64,000 nucleotides of DNA from Breoghania corrubedonensis (GTDB lineage: Bacteria > Pseudomonadota > Alphaproteobacteria > Rhizobiales > Stappiaceae), in assembly GCF_003053845.1 (NCBI RefSeq), contig NZ_QAYG01000011.1:62001-126000 (forward strand), written 5' to 3'. Every line of letters starts with the position of its first letter. Position 1 is the first letter of the stretch. A program made the position numbers and the translations under genes. This document shows positions 29,372 to 37,802 of the stretch, piece by piece. The notes beneath the pieces were generated by a model. The model was not told where the DNA came from and did no database searches. It worked only from the letters and a program-made list of their open reading frames with translations.

Positions 29372-29770
29372 ATGTTTGAGATCATTCATCCCGACGGCTG
29401 GCAGGAGCCCAAGGGCTATGCCAACGGCATCGTCGCCGAGGGGCGACAATTCTACATCGCCGGGCAGATCGGCTGGAACCGGGATCAGGTGTTCGAGAGC
29501 CGGGATTTCATCGGCCAGATGGAACAGGCGCTCGTCAACATCGTGGATGTGGTGAAGGCCGCCGGCGGCGGTGTCGAGCACATCGTGCGCCTGACCTGGT
29601 ACGTCATCGACAAGGGCGAATACCTCGCCCGCCAGCGCGAGGTGGGCGAGGCCTACCGCCGTGTGATGGGCCGCCACTTCCCGGCGATGACGATGGTCGT
29701 CGTCCAGGCGCTGGTGGAGGACGAGGCGCTGGTGGAGATCGAGGCGACGGCAGTTCTGCCTGCAGTGTGA
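29372..29770 (+). CDS. RidA/YjgF-family protein (enamine/imine deaminase type)
   Basis: A 132-residue single-domain protein starting seven bases after the dehydrogenase stop. It carries the family core: FYIAGQIGWNRD, QALVNIVDVVKAAGGG, RLTWYVIDK and the end segment MTMVVVQALVEDEALVEIEATA. RidA proteins hydrolyse reactive enamine/imine intermediates to ketones and ammonia; the usual substrate-binding Arg near the C-terminus of the archetype is not present in the same place, so this is a paralogous subgroup. In this operon it fits removal of the ring nitrogen after reduction of an aminobenzoyl-CoA, an inference from neighbours. Confidence 0.88.
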   Translation: MFEIIHPDGWQEPKGYANGIVAEGRQFYIAGQIGWNRDQVFESRDFIGQMEQALVNIVDVVKAAGGGVEHIVRLTWYVIDKGEYLARQREVGEAYRRVMGRHFPAMTMVVVQALVEDEALVEIEATAVLPAV

Positions 29771-29858
29771 GGCATGGGGAAGGTAAGGCTAAGGGGATCG
29801 GTGCGCCGAAGGCCGCTCCGAGAGCGTTTCATCTTTTCACGGAAGCAGCCGTATCCGC

Positions 29859-29972
29859 CCCCTCTCCCATAGGGAGAGGGCTGGGGTGAGGGGTGTTGGG
29901 CTTTCGTGGATACGGAGAACCTGCCCCCCCTCACCCGGACCTTTGGTCCGACCTCTCCCCATGGGAGAGGTG
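29859..29972. repeat. Fold-back palindromic repeat between convergent operons
   Basis: The 270 bases between the RidA gene and the convergent oxidoreductase genes hold two small palindromes, CCTCTCCCATAGGGAGAGG (29861-29879) and CCTCTCCCCATGGGAGAGG (29953-29971), which together with the inner arms CTGGGGTGAGGGG and CCCCCTCACCCGG form a larger inverted repeat. This is the CCTCTCCC type of intergenic element common in GC-rich proteobacteria; here it may also stop transcription from both sides. Confidence 0.75.
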
Positions 29973-30040
29973 TTTTCCCTACTGAGCGCTTCCGCCAAAG
30001 CATGAACCGCTCCCAAGCCCATTCCCCCAACGCGCCCCCC

Positions 30041-31630
30041 TCAGGCCGCCCCGCTCTCCGGCATCGCAAATGACGCCACCGTCTGCAGCGCGCCGTCGAG
30101 TGCCGTGCCTTTCTCATCCTTGAGTGCCGCTTCCCTCAGCCGGCGCAGCCAGTCGGCGGCGTCCTGCCGGCCTTCCAGCATCGGCAGCGCGCCGATGACC
30201 CGGTCGTATTTCGAAAGCCCGCGCGCGTGGGTGTCGCTGTAGCCCTTGATGAGGCGGCGGCAGGCGAGGATCTCCACCGCCAGGGCGTAATCGGCCGGGG
30301 CGGTTTCGAGCGCCAGATCGTACCATGTGCCGACATGCGCGCTCTCCACCCGGTGACGCAGCAGCCGGCGCCGCCAGCGCTTCAGCCCCGCAAGCCCCCA
30401 CAACAGCGTGAAACCGAAAAGACCGTCGGTGCGGATGCGCCGGCCCTTGTTGAGGCGCGCATCGAGCCAGCGCGACAGGCCCGGCCGCGCTTCGATGAAG
30501 GCCCCGAGCCCCGCCGGCAGCGTGCCGCAGACTTCCTCGATGCGCGGATGGAAATACTCCGTCACCCGCAGCACGGTTTCGCCATCGACACCCACCTCCC
30601 GGCGAACGCGCGCGGACCGGCTCGCCCGCGTCTTCAGATCCGCGACCCGCACGATATCGTCGTAGCACAGCGCGTTGGCGAGATACTTCGCCGCCGTGAT
30701 GGAGAGCGCGTGGTCGTGGCCTTCGTCATCGAGCGCGACGGCGCGTTCAAGTCCGGCTAGATACTCCGCCCCGTAGGCGAGGTCCTGATAGTCGACCACC
30801 TTGCGCAGGCCCGCAAGCGCCATGTCGTGCGCGGGCCGGGGCAGGGCGCGGGTGCGCGAGACGAGCTCCTGCCAGCCGAACAGCAGCGCGGGCGACCCTT
30901 GCGCGCCGGCCACCTCATCCGTGCCGCGAACATCGGGCTCTGCCTCGGCCGTCGCCGGTTCGGCACCCGCTACGGTTCTGTCATAGGCGGCACCGAACGC
31001 CCTGAGGCTTGCGGCAACGCCCCGGCCGGAGGCGCGGATCGTTTCCTCGTAGCTCTCGCGGGAAAACGGCAGGACGCCGGAGCCCGCCAGCGCGCCGAAG
31101 AGGCTCGACGAAATCACGCTGCCGGCCGCAACCGCCATTCTTTCCATGTCGAAGGCGATGAGCGTCTTTGCAGCCTTGCGCGCGGTGTCGAGAACCGCAT
31201 CCGACGAGCCACGCCCGTCGCCCGGCGCGATCTTTTCCGATACGGCGGCGATGCGGTGGGAGGAGGTGATCAGCGTCGTGCGGTCGGGTGTCACGAAACC
31301 GCGCATGACCGAGCGGCCCGCCTCCATCAGCTCCGCCGCGATCAGCACGTCGACATCGCCTTGCGCGGGCGACAGCGAGAAGACCGGCTGGCGGCCGGTG
31401 TCCTTGCACATCTCGACATAGTAGATCGTCGCGCCGGTGCGCTGGGCGACGCCGGCGACCGAGGTCGATTGCGCCCGGTAGCCGTTGGCCTCGGCGACGG
31501 AGACGATCCAGTCGGTCAGCACCCCGCCGCCCTGGCCGCCGACCGCGAGGATGGCAACCGAGATGATGCGGCCGGCGTCGTCTGCCTTGGGGGCATCGGC
31601 CTTCGCGGCCGCAATGGTCTTCTCGTTCAT
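30041..31630 (-). CDS. Indolepyruvate:ferredoxin oxidoreductase, beta-type subunit (long form)
   Basis: The start is ATG 31630, one base after the stop of the alpha subunit; the longer frame from 31783 is rejected. The protein has 529 residues. Residues 25-230 are the gamma/beta-type domain of 2-oxoacid oxidoreductases (AVGGQGGGVLTDWIV, STSVAGVAQRTGATIYYVEM, DVDVLIAAELMEAGR). The rest is a long C-terminal domain with LFGWQELVSRTRALPRPAHD and GYSDTHARGLSKYDRV, found in the long-form members. The pair would oxidise an aryl- or other 2-oxo acid to an acyl-CoA and reduce ferredoxin. Its place beside aryl-CoA genes suggests either feeding aromatic acyl-CoA into the pathway or supplying reduced ferredoxin. 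Confidence 0.85.
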   Translation of the reverse strand: MNEKTIAAAKADAPKADDAGRIISVAILAVGGQGGGVLTDWIVSVAEANGYRAQSTSVAGVAQRTGATIYYVEMCKDTGRQPVFSLSPAQGDVDVLIAAELMEAGRSVMRGFVTPDRTTLITSSHRIAAVSEKIAPGDGRGSSDAVLDTARKAAKTLIAFDMERMAVAAGSVISSSLFGALAGSGVLPFSRESYEETIRASGRGVAASLRAFGAAYDRTVAGAEPATAEAEPDVRGTDEVAGAQGSPALLFGWQELVSRTRALPRPAHDMALAGLRKVVDYQDLAYGAEYLAGLERAVALDDEGHDHALSITAAKYLANALCYDDIVRVADLKTRASRSARVRREVGVDGETVLRVTEYFHPRIEEVCGTLPAGLGAFIEARPGLSRWLDARLNKGRRIRTDGLFGFTLLWGLAGLKRWRRRLLRHRVESAHVGTWYDLALETAPADYALAVEILACRRLIKGYSDTHARGLSKYDRVIGALPMLEGRQDAADWLRRLREAALKDEKGTALDGALQTVASFAMPESGAA

Positions 31631-31631
31631 C

Positions 31632-33785
31632 TCAGATCTCCTCGAAGACGAGGCGGCTGCGGTCGCGCCGGGCCTGCAGCCAGCCGATGACGCGCTGGCG
31701 CAGGCGGTTGGCGAAGCGCTCGAAGCCGCTGGGGTTGAACACGGTCTCTGCCTGATAGAACGAGGGGCACAGCACGGCGGCATCCGCCACCTCGCCGCAA
31801 TTGCCGCAACCGACGCAGGTGTGGTCGATGGCGGCCACCGGATCGTCGCGCAAGGGATCGTCGAGCGTCTTCACCGACAGCGACGGACAGCCCGACAGCC
31901 GCATGCAGGCGTGATCGCCGGTGCACACGTCCTCGTCCACACCGAAGCGCGGCTTCACCACGCGCCGCCCCTCCTTGACCGCCGCAGCGAGTTGCGGCTT
32001 CTCGCGCCGCTGCCTGTTCAGCATGCATTCCGAGGAAGCGACGATGACCTTCGGGCCCGTCTCATCCGTCGTCAGCGCCTCGCGCAGGGTTTCGTGCATC
32101 AGGCCGACATCGTAGGTGCGCTCGATATGGCGGACCCATTTCACGCCCATGCCCTTCACCGCAGCGGTGATCGGGTGCCTGGTCGATTTCGACTTGTTAT
32201 TGGCGCGCGAGGACAGGATGTCCTGCCCGCCGGTCGCCGCCGAATAGAAATTGTCGACGATGACGATGACGCCGTCGTTGCGGTTGAACACCGCATTGCC
32301 GATGGAGGATGTCAGCCCGTTGTGCCAGAAGCCGCCGTCGCCGACAAACGAGATCGAGCGGCGTTTGGCATCCGGCGAATTGAAGGCGGAGGCGGACGCG
32401 GGCCCGAGGCCATAGCCCATCGTCGTGCCGCCCAGTTCGAAGGGCGGCATGATCGAGAAGAGATGACAGCCGATGTCGGAGGCGATGTGGTGGGCCCCCA
32501 GTTCCTGCTCCACGAGCTTGGTCGCGGCGAAGATCGGGCGTTCCGGGCAGCCGGTGCAGAACCCCGGCGGGCGGCCCGGCACGTTGTCGGCAAGCGGCGT
32601 CATGTCGGGCAGCTCGACGGGCCTGTTGGGCGCGCGCACCCGCGCATCGAGAATGCCGGGATCGTGGTCGCGCACGAAGGCGCCGAGGCTGTCGAGCATC
32701 ACCTGGCCGGTATATTCGCCGGCCATCGGCAGATAGTTCTTGCCGCAGAGCTTCGTCGTGCCGCTGGCCTTGTAGAGCATGTCGCCGAAGGCCTGCTCGA
32801 TGTGGTTCGGCTGGCCTTCCTCCACCACGATGACCGCGTCCTTGCCCCGGCAGAAATCGAGGAACTGGTCGTCGATCAGCGGATAGACGGCGTTGAGCAC
32901 ATAAAGCGGCACCTTCGTCTCGCCGTAGGTATCGGCAAGACCCGAACGCTGCAGCGCGCGGATGACGCCGTTGTACATGCCGCCCTGCATGACGATGCCG
33001 ATGCGGCCCGTCTCGGGGCCGAAGAACTCGTTGATGCCGCGCTCCTTGATGAACCGGACGGCGGCCGGCCAGCGCGTGTTGATCTTCTCGTGTTCGTGCA
33101 GGAAGGAGGCGGGCGGCAGCACGATGCGGGCGGTGTCGCGGCGCGGGTTTTCCAGCGCGTCGGCAACCGTCACCGGCGGGCGCTTGTTGGCCTTCGTCGT
33201 GAAGCTGCCGTGCACATGGCAGCAGCGGATGCGCACCTCCATCATCACCGGCGTGTTGGAGGCTTCCGAAAGCTCGAAGGCATCTTCCACCGTCTTGACG
33301 ATTGTTGGAAGGTTCGGGCGCGGGTCGAGCAGCCAGACCTGGCTTTTCATCGCGAAGGCGTGGCTGCGCTCCTGCATGATGGAGGAGCCTTCGCCGTAAT
33401 CCTCGCCGACGATGATCAGCGCGCCGCCGGTGACCCCGCCGGACGCCAGATTGGCGAGCGCGTCGGAGGCGACGTTGGTGCCGACGGTGGACTTGTAGGT
33501 CACCGCGCCACGGATCGGATAATGGACGGAGGCCGCCAGCATGGCGGTGGCGGTCGCCTCCGAGGCGGAGGCCTCGAAATGTACGCCGAGTTCGCCCAGA
33601 ATGTCCTGCGCATCGGCCAGCACGTCCATCAGGTGGCTGATCGGCGCCCCCTGATAGCCGCCGACATAGCCGACGCCGCATTCCAGAAGCGCCTTGGTCA
33701 TCGCGAGGATGCCCTCGCCGTGGAACTCCTCGCCGTCGCTCAGGCGCAGCTTTTCCACTTCCCTGGCGAAAGAACGTTCGGCCAT
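31632..33785 (-). CDS. iorA: Indolepyruvate:ferredoxin oxidoreductase, alpha subunit
   Basis: This 717-residue protein has the pyrimidine-binding domain of thiamine-diphosphate 2-oxoacid oxidoreductases at the N-terminus (GVGYVGGYQGAPISHL), a central domain, and the thiamine pyrophosphate domain with SFVGDGGFWHNGLTSS and VIVIVDNFYSAATGGQD. The C-terminal region carries ferredoxin-like cysteines, CTGDHACMRLSGCPSL and CVGCGNCGEVADAAVLCP, for Fe-S clusters. That arrangement matches IorA. ATG 33785 is preceded by GAGGGGAAT. It is the first gene of the pair and should form a heterodimer with the downstream subunit in the cytoplasm. The 2-oxo acid used cannot be read from the sequence. Confidence 0.88.
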   Translation of the reverse strand: MAERSFAREVEKLRLSDGEEFHGEGILAMTKALLECGVGYVGGYQGAPISHLMDVLADAQDILGELGVHFEASASEATATAMLAASVHYPIRGAVTYKSTVGTNVASDALANLASGGVTGGALIIVGEDYGEGSSIMQERSHAFAMKSQVWLLDPRPNLPTIVKTVEDAFELSEASNTPVMMEVRIRCCHVHGSFTTKANKRPPVTVADALENPRRDTARIVLPPASFLHEHEKINTRWPAAVRFIKERGINEFFGPETGRIGIVMQGGMYNGVIRALQRSGLADTYGETKVPLYVLNAVYPLIDDQFLDFCRGKDAVIVVEEGQPNHIEQAFGDMLYKASGTTKLCGKNYLPMAGEYTGQVMLDSLGAFVRDHDPGILDARVRAPNRPVELPDMTPLADNVPGRPPGFCTGCPERPIFAATKLVEQELGAHHIASDIGCHLFSIMPPFELGGTTMGYGLGPASASAFNSPDAKRRSISFVGDGGFWHNGLTSSIGNAVFNRNDGVIVIVDNFYSAATGGQDILSSRANNKSKSTRHPITAAVKGMGVKWVRHIERTYDVGLMHETLREALTTDETGPKVIVASSECMLNRQRREKPQLAAAVKEGRRVVKPRFGVDEDVCTGDHACMRLSGCPSLSVKTLDDPLRDDPVAAIDHTCVGCGNCGEVADAAVLCPSFYQAETVFNPSGFERFANRLRQRVIGWLQARRDRSRLVFEEI

Positions 33786-33839
33786 ATTCCCCTCCTCGGC
33801 GTCGGTTCGTTAGTCTGCGCGGTATCTTCTTTCTTCGTT

Positions 33840-33941
33840 GTCATCCCCGCGAAGGCGGGGATCCAGCATTCCAGAGGCCTCGCGTCCGTGCCGCAAAACC
33901 CGATCCGGTGGTTACTGGATCCCCGCCTTCGCGGGGATGAC
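33840..33941. repeat. Inverted-repeat intergenic element (type GTCATCCCCGCGAAGG)
   Basis: The arms GTCATCCCCGCGAAGGCGGG (from 33840) and CCCGCCTTCGCGGGGATGAC (to 33941) are perfect inverted repeats, and each arm contains its own small hairpin (CCCCGCGAAGGCGGGG). The core between them (GGATCCAGCATTCCAGAGG) is shared, in the opposite orientation, by the element at 39854-39956. It lies between the IorA gene and the MarR stop. Confidence 0.85.
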
Positions 33942-34009
33942 AGCGGAGAGCGCGCGCGAAGGGTGCGAGAGCGGACCTGCACCCAGATATCCGCGCCGCT
34001 CCGCGTCCT

Positions 34010-34543
34010 CTAGAAGTCGTGTTCGCGCACGTTGCGCAGCATCTTCTGCAGCACCGCGACGAAGGCGGCGTATTCCGCATCATTCACGTCCCGGAACAGC
34101 GAGCGGAAGGCCTGCCACATCACCGGCCACACCTCGTCGAACAGCGCCCGGCCGGCCGGCGTCAGGTGAATGCGGCGGACCCGGTTGTCGGCCTCCAGGG
34201 TTTCGCGGCGCAAAAGCCCCTGCGCCTCCATCGCGTCCAGCGTCCGGCTCATCGTCGATTGTTCGGTCACCGTGTAGACGGCAAGCTCGTTGACGGTGAG
34301 CCCGTCGGCGACCGCCATCACTGCCAGCGCTCGCATCTGCGGCGTGGTCAGGTCGCGCGAACGCAGGCCCTCGCGCAGATTGGCGTTGTAGCGCCCCATC
34401 ACCCGGTTCATCAGGTAGGGCGCGAACTGCTGCAGCCCGATCTCGCCGAGCGGCCTGACGGTCTCGCCCCGGTCCGGTCCCTCGGCGGGGCGGGCCGCGT
34501 CCCTGCTGTCCTTCAGAGCCTTTTCAGCCATCTTCGCGCGCAT
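34010..34543 (-). CDS. MarR-family regulator
   Basis: The chosen ATG (34543, MRAKMAEKALKDSRD) follows CGAGGCGG; starts at 34603 (GTG) and 34561 are also open. The 177-residue protein is a MarR winged helix with LTVNELAVYTVTEQSTMSRTLDAMEAQGLL as helix-turn-helix and DNRVRRIHLTPAGRALFDE as wing. It differs clearly from the two paralogous MarR proteins of the window, being closer in pattern to regulators of hydroxyphenylacetate or other aryl acid operons, but the ligand is unknown. It is transcribed in the same direction as iorA and lies upstream of it, so it may control that pair. Confidence 0.88.
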   Translation of the reverse strand: MRAKMAEKALKDSRDAARPAEGPDRGETVRPLGEIGLQQFAPYLMNRVMGRYNANLREGLRSRDLTTPQMRALAVMAVADGLTVNELAVYTVTEQSTMSRTLDAMEAQGLLRRETLEADNRVRRIHLTPAGRALFDEVWPVMWQAFRSLFRDVNDAEYAAFVAVLQKMLRNVREHDF

Positions 34544-34623
34544 GCCGCCTCGTGTTCTCATACCGGGCCTGCGGCCACACAGGCGCGCACCGTATCCCGA
34601 CACGAGAAAGTCTAAGCTTGAAA

Positions 34624-34636
34624 ATATGCATATGCA
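34624..34636. promoter_or_regulatory. Candidate MarR operator (ATATGCATAT / TGCATATGCA)
   Basis: Overlapping perfect palindromes ATATGCATAT (34624-34633) and TGCATATGCA (34627-34636) lie inside an AT-rich patch about 80 bases before the MarR start, flanked by TTGAAA on the left and ATCATT on the right. Position and symmetry fit an autoregulatory MarR site. Confidence 0.45.
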
Positions 34637-34774
34637 ATCATTGGTGTGGATGAAATTGCAGGATATTGGGAAGAAAAACAGTCATCTCGGCGCTGAAAAC
34701 GAATGCAAATGGATATAAAGTGGGCAGGGCCCCAGGGGCATTGGAGCGTTTCACGGCCCGACGGAAGCAAGGCG

Positions 34775-34902
34775 CCCATCCTTCGAGACGCCGTCTGCGA
34801 CGGCTCCTCAGGATGACGTTATCGGGTTGTGATTTCGGTGGAACCAACAAGACACACAACGTCATCCTGAGGAGGCGCGTCAGCGCCGTCTCGAAGGATG
34901 GG
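34775..34902. repeat. Inverted-repeat intergenic element (type CCCATCCTTCGAGACG)
   Basis: Outer arms CCCATCCTTCGAGACG (34775-34790) and CGTCTCGAAGGATGGG (34887-34902) and inner arms CTCCTCAGGATGACGTT (34804-34820) and AACGTCATCCTGAGGAG (34858-34874) are perfect inverted repeats. The sequence is of a kind I know as frequent between genes of rhizobial relatives. The rest of the 407-base gap 34544-34950 holds the operator above and nothing that looks coding. Confidence 0.8.
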
Positions 34903-34950
34903 CCGCAGAAAGAATACCCGCGACCCGCTTCCACCAGACCATGAAGCGCT

Positions 34951-35700
34951 CTACCGCGTGCTCGGCACCACTTCCGTGCGGAACGGATAGTGGAAGTTGC
35001 CGCCCTCAAAGGCCGGGAAGCAAGCGAGGTCGGCGCGCATCTCGTGGCGCACCGGCGAATGCAGCGCCGCGGTCAGCGCCTCGGGGCTTTCGAACGCCAC
35101 GCGGTTGCGCTGCATGTGGTGGACACGCTGCCACGGCAGGTGGTCGCGCCAGTCGAGCCTTGTCAGGATCTCGATTTCCAGAATGCCCGGAAACCGCGCC
35201 ATGATCGGCGGGTGATTGGCGATGTAGTGATCGTGCCAGGCATTCTCGTCCGCTGCCGGCCCCGGATAGTGGACGGCAAAGCTGCAATGGACGGCGGGCA
35301 GGGCGCGCGGCTGCGCTACGGGAAAATGCCGCGTCAGCATCGCCTGATGGCGCACCGTGGCACCGGCAAGCCCCGTTTCGGAGAGGCGGATGGAAGCCGC
35401 GCCCGTCGACAGATCGTGCAGGGCGCCGCCGGCAAGGGCGGCCGCCTCCAGCGCCTCGATCTCGTCGTAGCACAGCTGAAACCCGAAACAGGGCGCGCCG
35501 GGATCGTCGGTGAAGAGATCGCTGGCCCTGGCCGGCGTATAGATGAGCGCCCGCGTCAGTCCGGGGATCGCGGCAAGGCAATCGCGCACCGCGTCGATTT
35601 CCCGTTCGCCGGCCCGAGCTTGGGTATCGTCGGCCTGCGCCCCGGCGGGGGCTTCGAAGAAGACGAGGTGGGAAAAGCGCATCGCGGGTACGCTCAGCAT
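34951..35700 (-). CDS. EthD/Dabb-like protein of unknown function
   Basis: ATG 35700 overlaps the end of the MarR gene by seven bases, so the two form an operon; ATG 35682 (MRFSHLVFFE) is an alternative start. The 249 residues appear to be two ferredoxin-like (alpha-beta barrel) halves: an N-terminal RFSHLVFFEAPAG half and a C-terminal half with VHCSFAVHYPGPAADENAWHDHYIANHPPIMARFPGI cut into the W..HY...H.P pattern of EthD-type proteins. Such proteins occur in ether, ester and aromatic catabolism with ill-defined roles. No catalytic assignment is possible. Confidence 0.6.
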   Translation of the reverse strand: MLSVPAMRFSHLVFFEAPAGAQADDTQARAGEREIDAVRDCLAAIPGLTRALIYTPARASDLFTDDPGAPCFGFQLCYDEIEALEAAALAGGALHDLSTGAASIRLSETGLAGATVRHQAMLTRHFPVAQPRALPAVHCSFAVHYPGPAADENAWHDHYIANHPPIMARFPGILEIEILTRLDWRDHLPWQRVHHMQRNRVAFESPEALTAALHSPVRHEMRADLACFPAFEGGNFHYPFRTEVVPSTR

Positions 35701-36221
35701 GCGCCGTCGTGTTCACTGGCCTTGTGGACGGAGGCCTTGAGCACGCCGAGCCGCGCCCACAGGTCCTCCTGCGCGCTCTCGTCCATCGCGCCGATGAGTT
35801 CGCCCAACCAGTCGCCATGGGCCTTGGCCATCTCGGCGAAGACCGTCTTTCCATGCGGCGTCAGCCGCACCCGGACCGCACGCCGGTCGGTCTCGGAGAC
35901 CTGACGTTCCAGCAGGCCCTCCTGCACGAGGCGCTCGACAAGCCCGGTGACATTGCCGTTGGAAACCATCATCCGGCGCGACAGCTCGCCCAGCATGATG
36001 CCGTCAGGCGCGCGTTCCAGCTGCGCCATCAGGTCGAAGCGCGGCAGCGTGGTGGCGAAGCGTTCGCGCAGCCGCTTGCGGATCTCCGCCTCGATCAGGT
36101 TGGCGCAGGTCAGCAGCCTCAGCCACAGCCGCAATTCCGTGCGATGGTCATTGGGGCGCGCGTGCAGGCCCGTTTCCGCATCAAGCGGTTCCGATATGTC
36201 TGTTTCAGTCCTCTTGCGCAC
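35694..36221 (-). CDS. MarR-family regulator, paralogue of the aryl-CoA operon regulator
   Basis: The start is set at GTG 36221 (VRKRTETDISEP), preceded by GGCGGAG; an open extension to 36503 crosses the AT-rich promoter region and is rejected. The 175-residue protein has the winged-helix core [27 protein letters not shown] and wing DRRAVRVRLTPHG. It shares the RLWLR, TLPRFD and VSNGNVTG segments with the MarR protein encoded at 26.9 kb, so the two regulators may read related DNA sites and ligands. It is divergent from the opine-dehydrogenase-like operon, with candidate operators between them. Confidence 0.88.
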   Translation of the reverse strand: MRKRTETDISEPLDAETGLHARPNDHRTELRLWLRLLTCANLIEAEIRKRLRERFATTLPRFDLMAQLERAPDGIMLGELSRRMMVSNGNVTGLVERLVQEGLLERQVSETDRRAVRVRLTPHGKTVFAEMAKAHGDWLGELIGAMDESAQEDLWARLGVLKASVHKASEHDGAC

Positions 36222-36377
36222 GCGCGGTCTCCGCCTCTCGTCACCGTTCGGTCGATCCCGGCCCTTGTTGCCGGCCACATTGGCGCTGGCGTTCCGTGGG
36301 CCCCTTGAAACGGACCGCCTGGGTGCGGGCGGCAGGGGGCGTCGTTCAACGGAAATTTCCTTGGATCGACAATTTGT

Positions 36378-36389
36378 TTTAGGTCTAAA
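36378..36389. promoter_or_regulatory. Candidate MarR operator TTTAGGTCTAAA
   Basis: An imperfect palindrome with perfect five-base arms (TTTAG/CTAAA) sits in an AT-rich patch about 155 bases before the MarR GTG. It has the same design as the site at 36670-36681 and a weaker one at 23694. Suggested as an autoregulation site. Confidence 0.4.
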
Positions 36390-36669
36390 TAAATCCTGTG
36401 CCACGTTCAATATACAAGATCCCGCATTGAATCCACCGTTTGTCGTGGCAAATGCGGGGCTTGGGAAGAAAGTGTCGCGGGCCGGCCGGAGGAGCGTCCG
36501 CACCGCTCATGCCACTCCGCCGTCATCACCCGGCTCGGTCCGGGTGATCCAGCGCCCCCGCCCGCCCATGCCGTCGCCGGCAAAGACGGTGGAGGGATTG
36601 AAGGACGCAGCACGACCTCAAACCGGACAGAAACGGCCGTACCGGACGAGATATTTTACTCTTGTAATT

Positions 36670-36681
36670 TTTAAGATTAAA
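36670..36681. promoter_or_regulatory. Candidate MarR operator TTTAAGATTAAA
   Basis: Arms TTTAA/TTAAA are perfect inverted repeats around GA. The site lies 38 bases before the ATG of the opine-dehydrogenase-like gene, where a repressor would cover promoter or early leader. The TTGACT just after it (36685) is a possible -35-like element, but no matching -10 is clear. Confidence 0.4.
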
Positions 36682-36718
36682 GTATTGACTGGTTCCGGCA
36701 CAAAACGAGGGGGAGCGG

Positions 36719-37798
36719 ATGAAGATTGCGGTTCTCGGGGGCGGAAACGGATCCTACGCGGCAGCAGCCGACCTGTCGGATGCGGGGCATGAAGTCCGCT
36801 TCTGGCGGCGCGATGCCGATGGATTTCGCTCTCTCCTGGAAACGAAGACGATCCGCCTGCGCGATGCCGCCGGTGTGCGCGATGCGGCAATCGCCCTGCC
36901 GACGCTCGATATCGGCGAGGCGGTAACCGGCGCCGAGCTGATCGTCGTCCCGACCCCGGCCTTCGCGCAAGCCGACATCGCCGCTCTGCTGGCCCCGCAT
37001 CTTGGCGACGGTCAGGTGATCTTCCTGCCGCCGGGCACTTTCGGCTCCTATGTCATGATGAAGGTCCTGCGCGACAAAGGCTGCACGGCGGAAGTGATGA
37101 TCGCCGAAACCGGCACGCTGCCCTGGCTCGCGCGCAAGCACGGGGCAGACGAGGTTGCGATCACCACCCGCGCCTCGCGCCTGCCCACCGGCGTCATGCC
37201 CGCGCGGCTGACGGACAAGGCCATCGCCGTCATCGCGCAGGCCTTTCCCGATACGATCGAGCCGATCGAGGATGCGCTGTCGGGCGCGCTGATGAACGCC
37301 GGACCGATCATCCACCCGCCGCTCATCTTCATGAATGCCGGCCCGATCGAGCATTTCGACCGCTGGGACATCCACAACGAGGGCACGCAGCCCTCCATCC
37401 GCCGGGTGCACGGCGCGCTCGACGGCGAACGCATCGCGGTGCGCGAGGCGCTGGGCTACGGCGCGCCGCATTTCCCGCTCGCCGACCACTACAACACGTC
37501 AAACTGGATGTACGGCAACCTCGCGCACGACAAGCTGGTCGATTCCGGCGACTGGCACGAGAAGCTCGATTTCTCCACCCACCGCTACCTTCAGGAGGAT
37601 ACGCGCATGGGCCTGTCCTTCCTCGTCTCGGTTGGCGAATGGGCGGGCGTCCCGGTTCCTGTCGCCGCCGGCCTGCTCGCCATCGCCAGCGCGGTTGCCG
37701 GGGACGATTTCCGCACATCCGGCCGCACGCTGAAAACGCTCGGGCTCAATGGCATGAGCCGTGCGGACATGACCGCCATGCTCATGCAGGGGGTCTGA
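36719..37798 (+). CDS. Opine (octopine/nopaline) dehydrogenase-family oxidoreductase
   Basis: ATG 36719 follows GGGGGAG. The 359 residues have the N-terminal NAD(P) Rossmann motif MKIAVLGGGNGSYAAAADL, the TAEVMIAETGTLPWLAR segment and a C-terminal helical domain with MNAGPIIHPPLIFMNAG and HYNTSNWMYGN, where the His is in the position of the catalytic His of this family. Family members make or split N-(carboxyalkyl) amino acids, or oxidise related 2-hydroxy and amino acids. In this catabolic operon, oxidative cleavage of an N-alkyl amino acid-like or hydroxyacid intermediate is possible; the true substrate is unknown. Confidence 0.82.
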   Translation: MKIAVLGGGNGSYAAAADLSDAGHEVRFWRRDADGFRSLLETKTIRLRDAAGVRDAAIALPTLDIGEAVTGAELIVVPTPAFAQADIAALLAPHLGDGQVIFLPPGTFGSYVMMKVLRDKGCTAEVMIAETGTLPWLARKHGADEVAITTRASRLPTGVMPARLTDKAIAVIAQAFPDTIEPIEDALSGALMNAGPIIHPPLIFMNAGPIEHFDRWDIHNEGTQPSIRRVHGALDGERIAVREALGYGAPHFPLADHYNTSNWMYGNLAHDKLVDSGDWHEKLDFSTHRYLQEDTRMGLSFLVSVGEWAGVPVPVAAGLLAIASAVAGDDFRTSGRTLKTLGLNGMSRADMTAMLMQGV

Positions 37799-37802
37799 TC
37801 CG

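Larger units (their letters stand above)
36222..36718. promoter_or_regulatory. Divergent regulatory region between MarR and the plus-strand operon
   Basis: This 497-base gap contains two AT-rich patches, at 36355-36435 and 36645-36690, next to the two divergent genes. Each has a TTTAR-N2-YTAAA-type palindrome (listed separately). In the middle is a small hairpin, CACCCGGCTCGGTCCGGGTG (36528-36547), a short relative of the palindromic repeat family. No coding sequence is seen. Confidence 0.6.

Noticed and set aside
36222-36503. N-terminal extension of the MarR gene
   Set aside because: It runs through an AT-rich promoter-like region with candidate operators and encodes no MarR-like sequence; GTG 36221 has a ribosome binding site.
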